64,000 nucleotides of DNA from Dromiciops gliroides. Lineage: Eukaryota; Chordata; Mammalia; Microbiotheria; Microbiotheriidae. Location: assembly GCF_019393635.1 (NCBI RefSeq), contig NC_057867.1:64793492-64857491 (forward strand), read 5' to 3'. Below, in pieces: positions 32,461 to 46,559 of this stretch. Made by a program: the position numbers and the translations under genes. Under the pieces are notes generated by a model, which ran no database searches, was not told the DNA's origin, and saw nothing but the letters and a program-made list of their open reading frames with translations. Each line of letters opens with the position of its first letter. Position 1 is the stretch's first letter.

Positions 32461-32471
32461 CACCAAGTTAG

Positions 32472-34817
<2,346 letters not shown>

Positions 34818-37800
34818 AGAATGTGAAAAAGCCTTCAGTCTCATGACTGGATGGCCCTTCAGTCTTTATGCAGCATCAGAAATCTTGCTTTATGAGTTCA
34901 GTGAATACAAATGTGTATTGAGCACCTACTATGTCCAGAAAGAAATGTGAGGCACTCTTGAAAACTATTTCCCTCCTCCAAAAGTTCTTGTGGATTGAGG
35001 GATGACCCTAGATGGGGGGAGGGGAGTGGGGAGGGGGGGGGGCTGGAGTTAGGTCGTTAAAAAATTAAGTGTTGTAAATGTGGAGTCTTAAGTCTGTTTC
35101 TGAATATTGTAATGGAAGATAATGGGAATTTCTAAAAGCAGTGTATCCTTTACATGCTAGTGTGTATTTGAGCTTCTGCATCCCTGGGACTCCCCTGCAA
35201 AGGAGAGGGAGCTGCCAAGAGGTTCTGCCAAGTGGGCTAATGCTCATGGGGTGGAGTTGTGAAACTCTAAGGGCACTTTTGTGACTCGTGTGAGCATGGA
35301 GAAAATCAGAGAATTCTAAGCATTGGTAAGTAGGGAACTTACAGGTCATTAAGTTCAGGGATTTTCACACTTTTTGAACTTACAGAAACTTTATATTAAA
35401 AAAAAATCATAGAACCTTGATTCAAATGGTAAAATTGAAAATATGTAAATATTAGTAACATTGAGGATGGAAATTATAGGATTTGTAATTGATTATCTTT
35501 ATGCTCTTTAACTTGGATCAGGCTCAAACAGATATAACAGTTTCCCTTGTATTTTAAGTTTAATACTAACTAGTGGAAAATCTGCTACATGTGTATTTTT
35601 GAAACTCACCTTTTGAAGTAAACTTTGTTGAGATTCACTCACATAAACATTGTCTCTTTCACTTGGTGTCCAGAGCACTTGATTTCATTATCTTTCCATT
35701 GCATCCCAGTATCGGCTCAGTGGACTGTGGAGCTGGATTTTGGGTGGCAACAGGATGAAGCAGGGTAAGGGGTGATTGGGACCAGGTAGCCAGTTAGATT
35801 AGAGGGGTCTGATGGTCTCAAAGATCTATAGGCAAGCTATCAGGATAGAGCAGCTGGCCACATGTGTACTCTGAGTCCAAGTGGAGCAACAGAATTCTGT
35901 TGTATCACTGTGGGTGGGGTGGAAGAGGAACAGAAAGGTTTGGTCCAGTAATCTAGAACTAGAACTAGCCCAGGCTAGGAGTGGGCAGATAGTGTGTGCC
36001 CCAAAAGGCTGGCTTATAGTCTGGAGGGATAAGGAGGTCAGACTGAGAATATGTATGGAAGGGACCCGAACACAAAAAGACTGCTTAGCGGGAGGTCAGA
36101 ACCCAGGCTCATAGAGGTTAGTCAGCAGGACCCAGAAGCCCAGGTATAATGGGACTGGATAGTTGGAGCTGGAGATCAGCATACACAGGATAAGCATGTT
36201 AGTGACAGGATGGTGATCGTTGATCCTAGAACAGAGGTCATTTTCTCCCCTGCCCTGGTCTTATGTCCTTGTCTCAGTGCTAGGAAGCAAGGGTTGTCAG
36301 GTGTGTGTTGCCTATTAACCTGCTCTTGCTTGTAGCATAAAGAAAGAACAGGGGGCTTCCCGAGAATCGTTAATGAATATTTCTAACAGGGTCTGTTCTT
36401 CACACCCTTTTGCGGTTTGAGTGTACCTAGTGAAAGGCTCAGATTTTTGTAGAGGGCATGACCCCAATGCCTAAACTCCCATAACCAGCCTTTGTTTCCT
36501 TGGCTCTCCTAGTTAGCCAGTGGGTGGTGTCATCCCCAAACTCTTTTAGTGTTGAGAATCCACCAAACTAGAGTTCTTCTTGCCCTGAATTATATAATTG
36601 AGCATGAAGAAGGGAGCAGTTGACCAGGGAATGGGTTGCCTTGTTAAGCTTTGAGGAGAGGAATGTGGAAGACTTGGTTGGTTTTGAAGGGAATCCAAGA
36701 AGGTAAGCTTGAATTCATTGGGAGAAATCTATTCCATATAATGAACTGTCAGTGGTACTGAAGTTGGAAACTTCCTGAGAACTGCATATTCTGGTGGTGC
36801 TCAAGGGACTTTGGATCATGCAGAAAATGGTGGCAATTGGGTTGACCCAGTCTTTGCTTAGCTGTTTTGAGCTCTTAGATAAGTTAGTTGAAGGTATCTA
36901 TGGATAGGCTCCAGATCTTCCCTGTGTGTTTGGGTCAGAGATCTACACACCAGAAAACACTTCATAACACCTACTCAGTAGATTTCTCTTACTTGGAGCT
37001 ACTATTGTGTCTGTAACAGGATTTATGGGATTATAATTTGTCTCAGACCAAAGCAGAACTCAAACTTGGAATCGAGTTTCAGGAAAGAACATCTTGAGAA
37101 CAAGAAAATGTAGGAACTGTACATCCCATTCTCCTTCAGCATTAATGGAGGTGTTTCCAGCAGGCCTTTCAGCAGGTGAGTGAAGGGAATTGGTGGGAAC
37201 ATGGGGCTGGAATTCTGCCTCAGAAGGCCTCACTAGGATGCATTGCATGACAGTTGCAAGCCAAATTAGATGATGACGGCCTGAGCCTCTCCTACTGAGC
37301 TTCCATAAGCTTATCTTTTTTCTCCAGGTCCTTCTGGCTGCAACTTCTCAAAGGCACTGATATCTCTAGTGACATGATTATAGGGGACTTTTGTCTCCTT
37401 TTGTCTTCCCAGCTTCCCTTTTTTTTTACATACCATGTCTGTGTACCTCTTATTCTCACCTGTCTTGGTCTACTCTGTGTAAATAACACCTGACAGTGAC
37501 TGTTTTGCTTTAGTAGAATTCCACTGAATGCTGTTTGGTGCAAAATTGTCCTTGACTTTCACAGGGTGTCCTGGGACCATTCAGATTCAACAGCTTCTGG
37601 GCTCTCGCCAGTTAAGATAAGCATAATTAAAAACTGTACCTCAAACTGTATCACCCCCTCCTCTCTCTAATACTAATATTATTTTTACCTATGAAATATG
37701 ACCAACAGAAATATCAGAGAGATGGGATCTTAGATATTGTTTCTATATATGTTTCCTGGTATTTTCTTATGTACAGTCATGCTCTTCCTTTGTGACCCAG

Positions 37801-38065
37801 TAACTGCATTCAATCAGTTTTATTCAGACACCGAGCCTTACTGAGGGAGGGGGAGCTTTAATGGCATTGAAGGAGAAAAGAGAAAAAGTATTGAGCGAAT
37901 CTCTTTATCTTCTCCACTCACACCATTTCTCTGGGTTCACACCACCCTGGCCTTTCATTTTACCCCATGGCTTCCTTGACCCTAATTACATTTAAAAAAA
38001 GAAAAAAGAAAAGAAAAGAAAAGCTATTCCCACCTCAGTAACATGAAGAGATAAAAAAAAAAATT
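34818..38065. other. zinc-finger gene 3' UTR and unclassified sequence
   Basis: Its first part should be the 3' UTR, and an ATTAAA at 35395-35400 is one candidate polyadenylation signal. A G-rich tract at 35014-35043 has several runs of four or more G. From about 35.6 to 38.0 kb I recognise no repeat or gene, which is unusual in this window. Confidence 0.4.
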
Positions 38066-38069
38066 AAGA

Positions 38070-38215
38070 AGGGCAACTAGGTGGCGTAGTGGATAAAGCA
38101 TTGGCCCTAGACTCAGGAGGACCTGAGTTCAAATCTGGCCTCACTTGACACTAGCTGTGTGACCCTGGGCAAGTTACTTAACCCTCATTGCCCCACCAAA
38201 AAAAAATAATAATAA
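38070..38215 (+). repeat. tRNA-headed marsupial SINE, internally shortened
   Basis: GGGCAACTAGGTGGCGTAGT, then CTCACTTGACACTAGCTG, shows loss of part of the body. The tail is AAT-rich. Confidence 0.9.
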
Positions 38216-38262
38216 TTAATTAATTAAGAGAAGGAAAGGGGATGAAAATAGTTTTTATGTAT

Positions 38263-38600
38263 ACCATTGTTGTTTGTCCTTGGTTCTCAAAGAGGACCAT
38301 GATATCACTGGCAATGAATTTGATTTAAATGAGGGAGGGCTGTGCAAAGGCACCAGCCTCACTCTCCACCAGAGCCATCTGGGTCTAAGATAGACATTAG
38401 GATGACTGGAGATGGCCCCTTGCAGTGGGAGACCTTGGCCTTTTTAAGCTCTTTCCTGGGTCTGTTTGCCTGAGGCAACACCCATTCAGTGATTAAGGCT
38501 AGGTAAGAAGTGAGGCAAAGAATGGCTTCCTCTACCCGGTCAAAATTAATCAATAGAAGAAAACCTGGTAGAGTAGAAATTGTCAACTCACTGCCTCCTT
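38263..38600 (-). repeat. composite SINE body, long form
   Basis: It shares the TTGTTTGTCCTTGGTTCTCA to GATGACTGGAGATGGCCCC part with the copies at 5310, 44561 and 49547. It then continues with a different segment (GAGACCTTGGCCTTTTTAAG) instead of the tRNA head, so it is either a second subfamily or the longer ancestor. Confidence 0.6.
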
Positions 38601-38849
38601 TCTTCTCCTAGGCATCCCAACCCCAGAGTTAGAAAGGATCTCAGAGTTAGCCAATTTTATTTGGGGGCAGTGCTAATGGTTGGTTAGAAAGTTTTGTTTT
38701 ATCAAGCATAACTCCACCTCTTTGCTATATCTACCCATCGCCACTAGTTCCCAAAAGAAGAATCTCAAACTCTCATTGAAATGTGGCTCCAAAACACTCG
38801 TAATTGGAGAAATGCACATTAAAACCAGCAAATGGGCAACAATCAGTGA

Positions 38850-39010
38850 ATTAATATTTATTAATCCAGTATTAAGTGTCTCTTGTGTCAGGTACTGCAA
38901 TCACAGCTTGAGATACAAATACAATGAATGAAACAATCCTTACTCCCAAGGAGATTACATTCTCACTGGTAGACATAAAGTATATTTATGAAATAAATAT
39001 CAAAAGAGAG
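38850..39010 (-). repeat. L2 3' end, antisense
   Basis: AATATTTATTAATCCAGTAT, GTGTCAGGTACTGCA and CCTTACTCCCAAGGAGATTA match the antisense L2 terminus. Confidence 0.6.
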
Positions 39011-39059
39011 TTAGGAACTGGCTTATAATTTCACTGATTTAGAGCATTCTCAGCTAAGG

Positions 39060-39230
39060 AAACTCTCCACCTTTGCAGGTTGCCACCCTTCGATGCAATT
39101 TACAATTTATGAGAGTTGTCCAAGCACTGAAATACACAGTCAGTATTTGTCAGAGGCAGGATTTGATCTCAGGGCTTTCTGGCTTCAAGGCCAGCTTTCT
39201 ATCCTTTATACCATGCTGCCTCTGTTAAAA
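39060..39230 (-). repeat. MIR-like relic
   Basis: CAGAGGCAGGATTTGATCTC and CTATCCTTTATACCATGCTG fit the antisense MIR head. Confidence 0.45.
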
Positions 39231-39280
39231 GAACAAATACAACACAGTATGGGAGCAAGCAGCATTACAACTCATCCAGG

Positions 39281-39298
39281 GGTGTGTGTGTGTGTATG

Positions 39299-39342
<44 letters not shown>
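39281..39342. repeat. (GT)n TATGTATA (CA)n palindromic microsatellite
   Basis: A GT run is joined through TATGTATA to a longer CA run, so each strand can fold on itself. Confidence 0.93.
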
Positions 39343-39344
<2 letters not shown>

Positions 39345-39345
<1 letters not shown>

Positions 39346-40080
39346 ATGCGCACATTGGGAAAGGTAGGAGGGGAGTTAGGAAGAGTAAAGGTCCAGCTAG
39401 TGGTGGAAAGGAAGTCCAAGGATGTAGGGTTGGGGGGGAGGGAGGAGCCAGCTTTCAGTGAGGGTGGATAGGTGAAAAGAGTATGAAAGAAAGGTCCAGG
39501 AACAAGGAAAATGTATTATGGAACACGAATTCCAGAGGGCACAATGGAAGGGCTAGGCAGGATTGGAGTAGGATATGGGTGGGGTAGGGCTGGGGAAGAT
39601 GGAGATGACAGGTTGGAGGTAGTTGGTTCCTGTGTGGCTGGTGACTGATTAATACAGAGCCAGGGAAAGAAATGGGGTGGGTAGTAATAGGTGACAGATA
39701 CAAACTAAAGGTCAAAATCTCCAAAGAGGTGTTGACAATCAAGGATCAGAGGTGTAGGGCCTTAGTCACTCTTCCTGCTCTGCTTGTAATGGGGAGTGGG
39801 TATTGGATGGTACTGCAGCTGAGATGGCACTGGATCTGGGGCATACTGGTCTTTTCGCTGCTTCTGTTTCTCCTCTAGAGAGGCAGGGACAATGGATGGG
39901 TAGCCCTGGTACAGCTTATCCCTTACAGCAGGCAGAGAGGGCATACCAAGTGCCAAGTCCATTGTTAAGTTCTGGGGAGAAAAATAGAAAAAGAAGAGTC
40001 CAGGCTCTCAAAGAGCTCATATAGCACAGGAGTTCTTTATTTTTGTGTGTAATGACTTTCTTTAGCAGTCTGATGAAACA
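39345..40080. other. no gene recognised
   Basis: Purine-rich sequence. The short frames on both strands at 39455-40024 have no family motif. Confidence 0.45.
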
Positions 40081-40084
40081 TTTG

Positions 40085-40690
40085 GACACCTTTTTTAATC
40101 AATTAGTCAATATGCATTAAGTGCCTACCATGCACTGTGCTAAGTCCTGGGGATACAAAAAGAGACAAAAGACTGTCCCTGCCCTCGAGGAGCTTACAGT
40201 CTGATAGGGGAAACAACATGCAAACAAAAATGTACAAACAAACTATAAACAAGATAAATAGGAAGTAATTAACAGAGAGAAGGCACTCTAATTAAGAGGG
40301 GCTGGGGAAGGCTTCCTAGAGAAGATGGAATTTTAGTTGGGATTTAAAAGAAGCCAGAGAGGTCAGCAGGTGGAGTGGAGGAGGTAGACTATTCTAGGCA
40401 TGGAGAATGCCCAGAGCTGAGAGATGGAGTGTCTTGTTGGAACAGTCAAGAGACCAGTGCCAGTGAATCTAAGAGTACGCATTAAAGAGTACTTGTCAGG
40501 GAGTAAGGCATAAGAAGACTGGAGGGGTAGGAGGGCTTTGAATGCCAAACAGAGTGCTTTGTTTTTGGTCCTGGAGGCACTAGGGAGCCTCTGGAGTGAG
40601 TAGGGTGGTGACATGATTAGACTTGTGGGGAGAGACTTGAGGCAGGCACACCCACCAACAGGTTACTACAGTAATTCAAGTGTGATTATG
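40085..40690 (-). repeat. L2 LINE 3' end, antisense
   Basis: The antisense order runs from GCATTAAGTGCCTACCATGC through GGAAGGCTTCCTAGAGAAG and GGAGGGCTTTGAATGCCA to ACAGGTTACTACAGTAATTC. It is decayed with no open frame. Confidence 0.75.
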
Positions 40691-40879
40691 ATGTTTTTAA
40701 ATGCATAAAAACCCACATAGGATTATAAAGAGAATCAACTATATTGAGATGTAGCTATAATATATATATATTTTAAAGTTGACAGGCCTCAGGTTAAGAA
40801 CTCGTGATAGGAGACAGCACACATGGGAAGTTTTAGCTGCAAGTTGGATGGCACAGGGGCATGATGACAAAGCAAATGG

Positions 40880-41075
40880 TAACAAACCTTGAGTGTCGAT
40901 TCCATTGATGAAACTATGCCTGTTGAACTGTTTCATGGTGCCAAGGAATTTGGTGGTGAGAACTTTCTTTTCTGGGTCCTGAATAGATGTGGTACCAGAT
41001 TTCTTTTCCACAAGGGTTGCCCCCGAAGCCATTGGTCCTGAGCTGGGGCTCGGCTGGAAGCAGGACAGGTACACT
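40880..41075 (-). pseudogene. Y-box cold-shock protein pseudogene fragment
   Basis: On the minus strand the frame reads DPEKKVLTTKFLGTMKQFN, then SFINGIDT. This aligns with the Y-box protein cold-shock start KKVLATKVLGTVKWFNV and GFINRNDTKED. About six residues are lost between the two blocks, and the match ends after DT. There are no introns or neighbouring exons, so it is best read as a truncated processed copy of a YBX1/YBX3-like mRNA. The parent cannot be decided from so short a piece. Confidence 0.6.
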
Positions 41076-41094
41076 AACATACTGTTTTTAAAAT

Positions 41095-41790
41095 AGTTTA
41101 TTATTTTTATTTTTTTCAATTAAGAAGCATATTTTATTCATGTGCCCCTCCCACTACCTACACCGTCCTCCTCCCCCTCCCCCCCAACATACACACATAA
41201 TGAGCAAATAAAAAAACTAATAGCCCTCAGTACATTGGCCATAGTCAGGCAAAGCCAGTCCCCATATTAACCATATCCAAAAAATCTATGTCTCTCTCTC
41301 TGCATCTAAAGTTCATCACCTCTCTTCCAGGAGGTTAGATCCACCATATTTTGTTCTCTTGGACTAATGCTTTAGCATTGTGTTCATCAGAGTTCTGAAG
41401 GCTTTCAGTTTTTCTCTATCATCATTGTCTGAAATATTCTCCTAGCTCTGAAGACTTTGATCTGCATCAGTTCATAGGGGTCTTCAGAGTTTCCTCTGAA
41501 TATGTCCATTTCGTCATTTCTCGTGGCACAGTAATATTTCATTACATTTACATACTACAATTTGTTTAGCCATTTCCCAATAGGAGGACATTCCCTTATT
41601 TTCCATTTCTGGGGCTACCACAGGAAGAAGCTGCTATAAATGTTCTTTTTCTTTGGTCTCTTTGGGGTATAGAGCTAATAATGATATAGCTGGGTCAACC
41701 ATGTGGTAACTTTGGGGGGCATAATTCCAAATTGCTTTTCAGCCATTGCTTGACCAGTTTTTAGCTCTGCCAACAGTGTGCTACACTAAT
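41095..41790 (-). repeat. old L1 3' end, antisense
   Basis: A T-rich start, a degenerate 3' UTR, then CATACTACAATTTGTTTAGCC and CAATAGGAGGACATTCCC follow the L1 ORF2 end order. The frame is broken. Confidence 0.7.
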
Positions 41791-41814
41791 ACAGCATGCA
41801 TAGGAAGAACTCTG

Positions 41815-42615
41815 ACTTAGCCCAATTATTCCAGAAATCAATTTGTAAATATGCTAAAAAAAGTAATAAAAATATTCATACCCTTTGACCCAGCAGTCAC
41901 ATTAATAGACAAGATCCAAGATCCAAGGACATCAAAGAGAAACAGAGAGATCCACATGCATGGAAATATTCATAGCAGTATTTTTTCTGGAAGAACAGAA
42001 CTAGAAACCAAGCAGATGCCCATCAATTGGGAAATGACTAAATTGTCAAACATTGCTGAGCCATAAAAAAAACAAATATGAAAAATTTCGAGATGCATTG
42101 GAAGACTATGAACTGGTCTAGAGCAAAGTAAGCAGAAGCAGGAAAACTTACAACAATGTAAATGAAAGAACAAAAAACAAACTGACCAAGAAGTGTGGCC
42201 CTGGAAGTATGGAGAGAATGAATTTCCTTACTTTCTTTGCAGAGGTAGAAGATGATAGGTATGTTGGTGTGTTGATTACTTTTGTTACACTATTATTTTT
42301 TCCCCTCCTCTTTAAAAAAAATACTACAAGGGATGACTTGGTGGGTAAAGGTGGGGGAAGGAATATATTCATAGCTACAGGTGATACCTCCTGAGAGGTG
42401 ATGGACTCAGAGTGTAGATTAATACAGTCTTTTTAGTCATGGTTAATGTTGGAATTTGTTTTACTTGACTATGCGTGTTTGTAATGGGTTTTGTTTTTCT
42501 TTCTCACTTGGTAGGAGCAGGTGGGGAAGGAAGGCAGGGGAAGAACCTTGGTGGGAGGGAGAGAAGGCAGATTTTTATCTGTTTAAAATTAATTTTAAAA
42601 TAAAAAAGGAAGGCG
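41815..42615 (+). repeat. old L1 3' end, sense
   Basis: The sense reading IPFDPAVTL..RTELETKQMPINWEMTKL is the L1 ORF2 tail, followed by a 3' UTR and A-rich end near 42610. It faces the antisense copy at 41095-41790 head to head. Confidence 0.72.
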
Positions 42616-42619
42616 ATTT

Positions 42620-44025
42620 AAGAAAAGATAGCAATGTAAATTTTAAAACATTTAACAGGTAGTTGGGAGGACCTCCCATAGGCATAGGCATGTTCTCTGG
42701 TTCTGGGGGATGGATACATGCTCTGCTTCTTCCCTGAAGGCCTTTGCATTTTGGGGTGATGCAGCAGTTCGTCATTGGTCCTTAGGACTGGGAAACTGTG
42801 CCAAAGGTATGTGGTGACCATGTCAGAAGAGCCACCCCACTCAGCAGACTATAAAAGGAGAGAACTATCCTGAAGCCCACTTGACCCTTTCCCAGAAAAG
42901 AGACTCAGAAAGACTGAGTCCAATCATGGGGAGACCCTGAACCTTAGAAGAGGAGAGTTAGCTTTCCCCTCCCCTTACATTGTGGTTCATCGTCCCCCAC
43001 TGGGGAAAATCTTTAAGCTTCCGTATGGTTTGTGTCTAGGGCCTCCCCAAAAAGGAATGAACAGCTTCTCTTCTAGAAAAGGTACTCATTGTACAAAGTA
43101 GATCTCTAGTATAGGAAAGCTATTTATTTCCTCCACCAGAAACATAAAAGCGTAAGTTCACATTAACATAGATTTACAACATTAAAAACATTAATGCCTC
43201 ACCTATTATACTCTCCTGACAGGTAAAGGCAACTTGGTAGGACTGCTAAACAAATGTTGTACATTCATCTTGAGTCTATACACAAATCCAGACCTTTTGG
43301 CCAGCAAGGGCCCCTTGACTGCAGCATCCTTCTGGTGGCAGTCATCTCAAAGAGGTTGATTGTGGGGCAACTAGCACCCGGCTCAGACTTCCAACCCCTT
43401 GAACTCACAGGTTACCAACAGGGCTGGAAATGTCCATCTTCAGGGTTCCTGTTCCTGTGCTCAGGACAAGTAACAAAACCAAAGAGGCAGCTGAACTTAA
43501 GGTGCCAGCTCACGATTGCTGCCACATTTGCTTGGTTGCCATTGCCTCCTATGATGGGAATCTTGAGTGACATGCTCGAAAAGCAGAGGCTTATTTATGC
43601 CTCCCCCAGTCATGGGGACCAGTAAGGGAATTTCTCCGTCACCCCCAAACTCAAGTCCTTCAGTGCTAAGTCAGTTCCATGGGAGGTGTTCCAGTCTGAG
43701 AAATGGGGGAAAGGTGCCTCTCCCCACATTGCCCTGTTACAATATGGCTTGCACAAGGGGAGAAAAACTCAGCCCCTCCCCTGGCCTTTTCCTGGTCTCT
43801 GCTGAGCTCTGGCAGGAGATGAGGCTAGCCTGTTCCTGAAAGGGAGAGCCCATCTACTGAAGTCGTCTAAAGACCTCCCCTTCATCTTAAGGAGGAGAAA
43901 AGGCCGAGTCAAGACTGGCTGATTTGTTCAAATAGGTCAAAGGGCTCATGGCAGGGCTTTGGCTTTCCCCATAAGGGGCCTCTCCTCCCAAGCCTGGGGA
44001 AGACAGACAAATTCTATTGATAGAA
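42620..44025. other. no gene recognised
   Basis: A TATA-like CTATAAAAGG at 42850 could mark an old LTR but no ends are visible. The open frame at 43254-43625 (123 codons) has no motif and no splice context. Confidence 0.35.
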
Positions 44026-44029
44026 ACAT

Positions 44030-44545
44030 GTACACAGAGAAGGAAATTCAAAATAAATGCCAGATAATTTGGGGGATGCCATAAGGGCCCTAGCAGCTAG
44101 GAAGGGGCACTTGGAAAGGCCTCATGGAGAAGGTGAGGCTTGAGCTAAGTTTTGAAGGAAACTTGGGATTCTTCGAGGTGAGGAGGGAAGGCTTTATAGG
44201 CATAGAGCATAGCCTATGCAAAGGCATGGAAAAGGAGATGAGGTGTCTTGTGTCAAGAACAGCATGAAGGACAATATGCAAAGGGGAATAACATGTTTAA
44301 TAAAGCTGGAAAAGTTGTTGGGGGCCAGATGGTAATAAAGAGCCACTGGAGTTTGTTTTTGGAGAGGGAAGGGACGGTAGAGGTGAAATTGTCGGCCCTC
44401 TCCCTTAGTGAGATCCCTTGCCAACTGAGTGGAGAATGAGAGAATCGAGGCAGGCAGATCCACCAGCAGCTATTGCAATAATTGAGGCACAAGGTGATGA
44501 GGGCAGTGTCAGGAGAGAAGAATAGACTGTAGAGCATTATCATCA
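44030..44545 (-). repeat. L2 LINE 3' end, antisense
   Basis: TGGAAAGGCCTCATGGAGAA, GGTGAGGCTTGAGCTAAG, GCAAAGGCATGGAAAAGGAG and ATTGCAATAATTGAGGCAC are in antisense L2 order. Confidence 0.75.
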
Positions 44546-44560
44546 TTCTTTTACAGACGA

Positions 44561-44870
44561 ATTGTTTGTCCTTCATTCTCAAAGAGGACCATGACCTTAG
44601 AGTGATGTCATGACTTGCAGTGAATTGGATTTAAGTGAGGGAGGGCTGTACGAGGTCATCAACCTCACTCTCTCCTCCAGGACCATCTGGGTCCAATGGC
44701 AAAATATACATTAGGATGACTGGAGATGGCCCTGGATGTTTGAGGCAATTGGGGTTAAGTGACTTGCCCAGGGTCACACAGCTAGTGTCAAGTGTCTGGT
44801 GTCAGATTTGAATTCGTATCTTCCTGACTCCAGGGCCAGTGCTTTATCCACTGCACCACATAGCTGCCCC
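44561..44870 (-). repeat. composite SINE (tRNA head plus unique body)
   Basis: It shares its full length with 49547-49858: the body from TTTGTCCTTCATTCTC to GATGACTGGAGATGGCCC, then the antisense tRNA-type head to GCTGCCCC. Confidence 0.85.
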
Positions 44871-44874
44871 TGGT

Positions 44875-45325
44875 GCATATCCTTTTGAAGAAAGTAGGCC
44901 CAAGGAGGAAGAAAGAACTGACCTCCTGGCTCATAGGCTTTGACCTCAGGATTTGAACCTAAGTCCTTGAAATCCCACATCCAGGGCTCTAGTCCCCACA
45001 CTAGCCATTACCCTGCAGTTGCCCTCCTTTTTGAACTGACTTCTGCCTGAGGACATTTGGGGGGCAATATTGGGAGCCCTCTCTACTCCCTAGTGCTCCA
45101 TCTCTGGTTAGGCACAACTATAGGAACCACCAAGCTCTTGGCTTCTGGGAATTGTAGCTTTCCTGAATATAAGAAGACATGTGACCATGACAATTCCAAC
45201 CAGTAAAGGGTTTTTTTTTCTCCTGGAGGTTGGGGGGTGGTGGTGGTGGCCTATATTCAGATCACTTTGATAGTTTTCCTACGAATAGTCTTGTAGAAGA
45301 GTGTTTCAGTAATAAGAGAGAGCAC
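44875..45325. other. no gene recognised
   Basis: It contains an isolated ZNF143-like site, the complement of GCTACAATTCCCAGAAG, near 45140. No gene or CpG enrichment accompanies it. Confidence 0.4.
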
Positions 45326-45329
45326 AATG

Positions 45330-45550
45330 TTGACTTGGAGTCTGGAGACCTTGGCGGAAATCTCCCCTCTGACATTTATTAGCATGTGACCCTGGGCCAG
45401 TTATTTAAGCGTTCTCTGTCTCAGTTTCATCACTAAAGGAAAGATAAAATTGTGCCACCTAACTTTACAAAATTGTGAAGAAAATGATTTCTAAAATCTA
45501 AAGGGCAATAGAAACAGGAGCTGTTTATAGCCACTGCTGATCCTCCACTC
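45330..45550 (+). repeat. MIR-class repeat
   Basis: TTGACTTGGAGTCTGGAGAC, TGTGACCCTGGGCCAGTTAT, CTCAGTTTCATCACTAAAGG. Confidence 0.7.
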
Positions 45551-45559
45551 ATCCTTTCC

Positions 45560-46160
45560 ATATTGTCTGCATAACCAGACCTGGGAGCGTCACTGAGATT
45601 TCTGGGAATTGTTCAGCTTTTCCTGAATGTGGGATAGAGGGTGATTTCTACAAGTAATTAGCCTTAAGGAAGACAGAGTTGGCATCCAGGGCTCTAGAGG
45701 TGATCCCACCCAACCCCCTCATATTACAGAGGGAGGAACTAAGGTCCAGAGAAGGGCAGAGAATGGCTAAAGGCCTCCCAGTCAATCATGGCCCTTACAT
45801 TTCAGAGGCCTTTGCCTGTCATGTTCCCAGTGAGGCAATGTGACGATGTGGTGATGTCTAGCTCAGTCCTTGGCATCTCCACAGCAGTATGTCACATATA
45901 GTAGCAAACCTTCCCCAAAAGCTCTCAGAGCTTCAAACTTCTTCAGCTCCTGTACCTTTCAGAGAGGTCTGCTAGAGGAATGAGAGAGATGCTGCTGGCT
46001 ATAAGGCACTGTTAAAGTTTTTATCCATCTTAAGTGATGCTTGTGGTAAAAACTACATTGGATCTAGTCATTCCTTCTCACAAGCGCACTGTTAAAGGGC
46101 TAGAACCTTATATAAGGGAACTTATACTAGTCACAGTATAATTGCAGTTCACCAAATAAA
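45560..46160. other. no gene recognised
   Basis: Weak MIR-like text around 45700-45780 (GAGGGAGGAACTAAGGTCC) and otherwise blank. Confidence 0.4.
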
Positions 46161-46172
46161 AAGGGAATCACA

Positions 46173-46321
46173 GGGGCAGCTAGGTGGTGCAGTGGATAGA
46201 GCACCGGCCCTGGAGTCAGGAGGACCTGAGTTCAAATCCAGCCTCAGACACTTACCATTTACTAGCTGTGTGACCTTGGGGAAGTCACTTAACCCCCATT
46301 GCCACACACACACACACACAC
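46173..46321 (+). repeat. tRNA-headed marsupial SINE with CA tail
   Basis: It is a sense SINE whose tail is a (CA)n run at about 46303-46321. The flanks GGAATCA are the remaining target duplication. Confidence 0.93.
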
Positions 46322-46324
46322 AGA

Positions 46325-46525
46325 GGAATCATAGAATTTTAGATTTTTAAGGGACCTCAGTGGACAATGTAGTCCAACCCTATGAACCCCCACCCCACCT
46401 CAATATACCCAGCCTCTTGTTGAGGACATCCAATGGGAAGAAACCCACCTCCTCCCAAGCCCATTTCTCATATTGTTAGAAAGTTTTTCCTGACATGAAA
46501 CTTAAATTTGCCTGTTGGCAATTTC
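46325..46525. repeat. unclassified interspersed repeat, copy 2
   Basis: Same block order as 3890-4135: TAGTCCAA, then GTTAGAAAGTTTTTCCTGAC. Confidence 0.4.
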
Positions 46526-46559
46526 CACCTCGTGTCCCTGGTTCAGCCCAAGAAAACTT

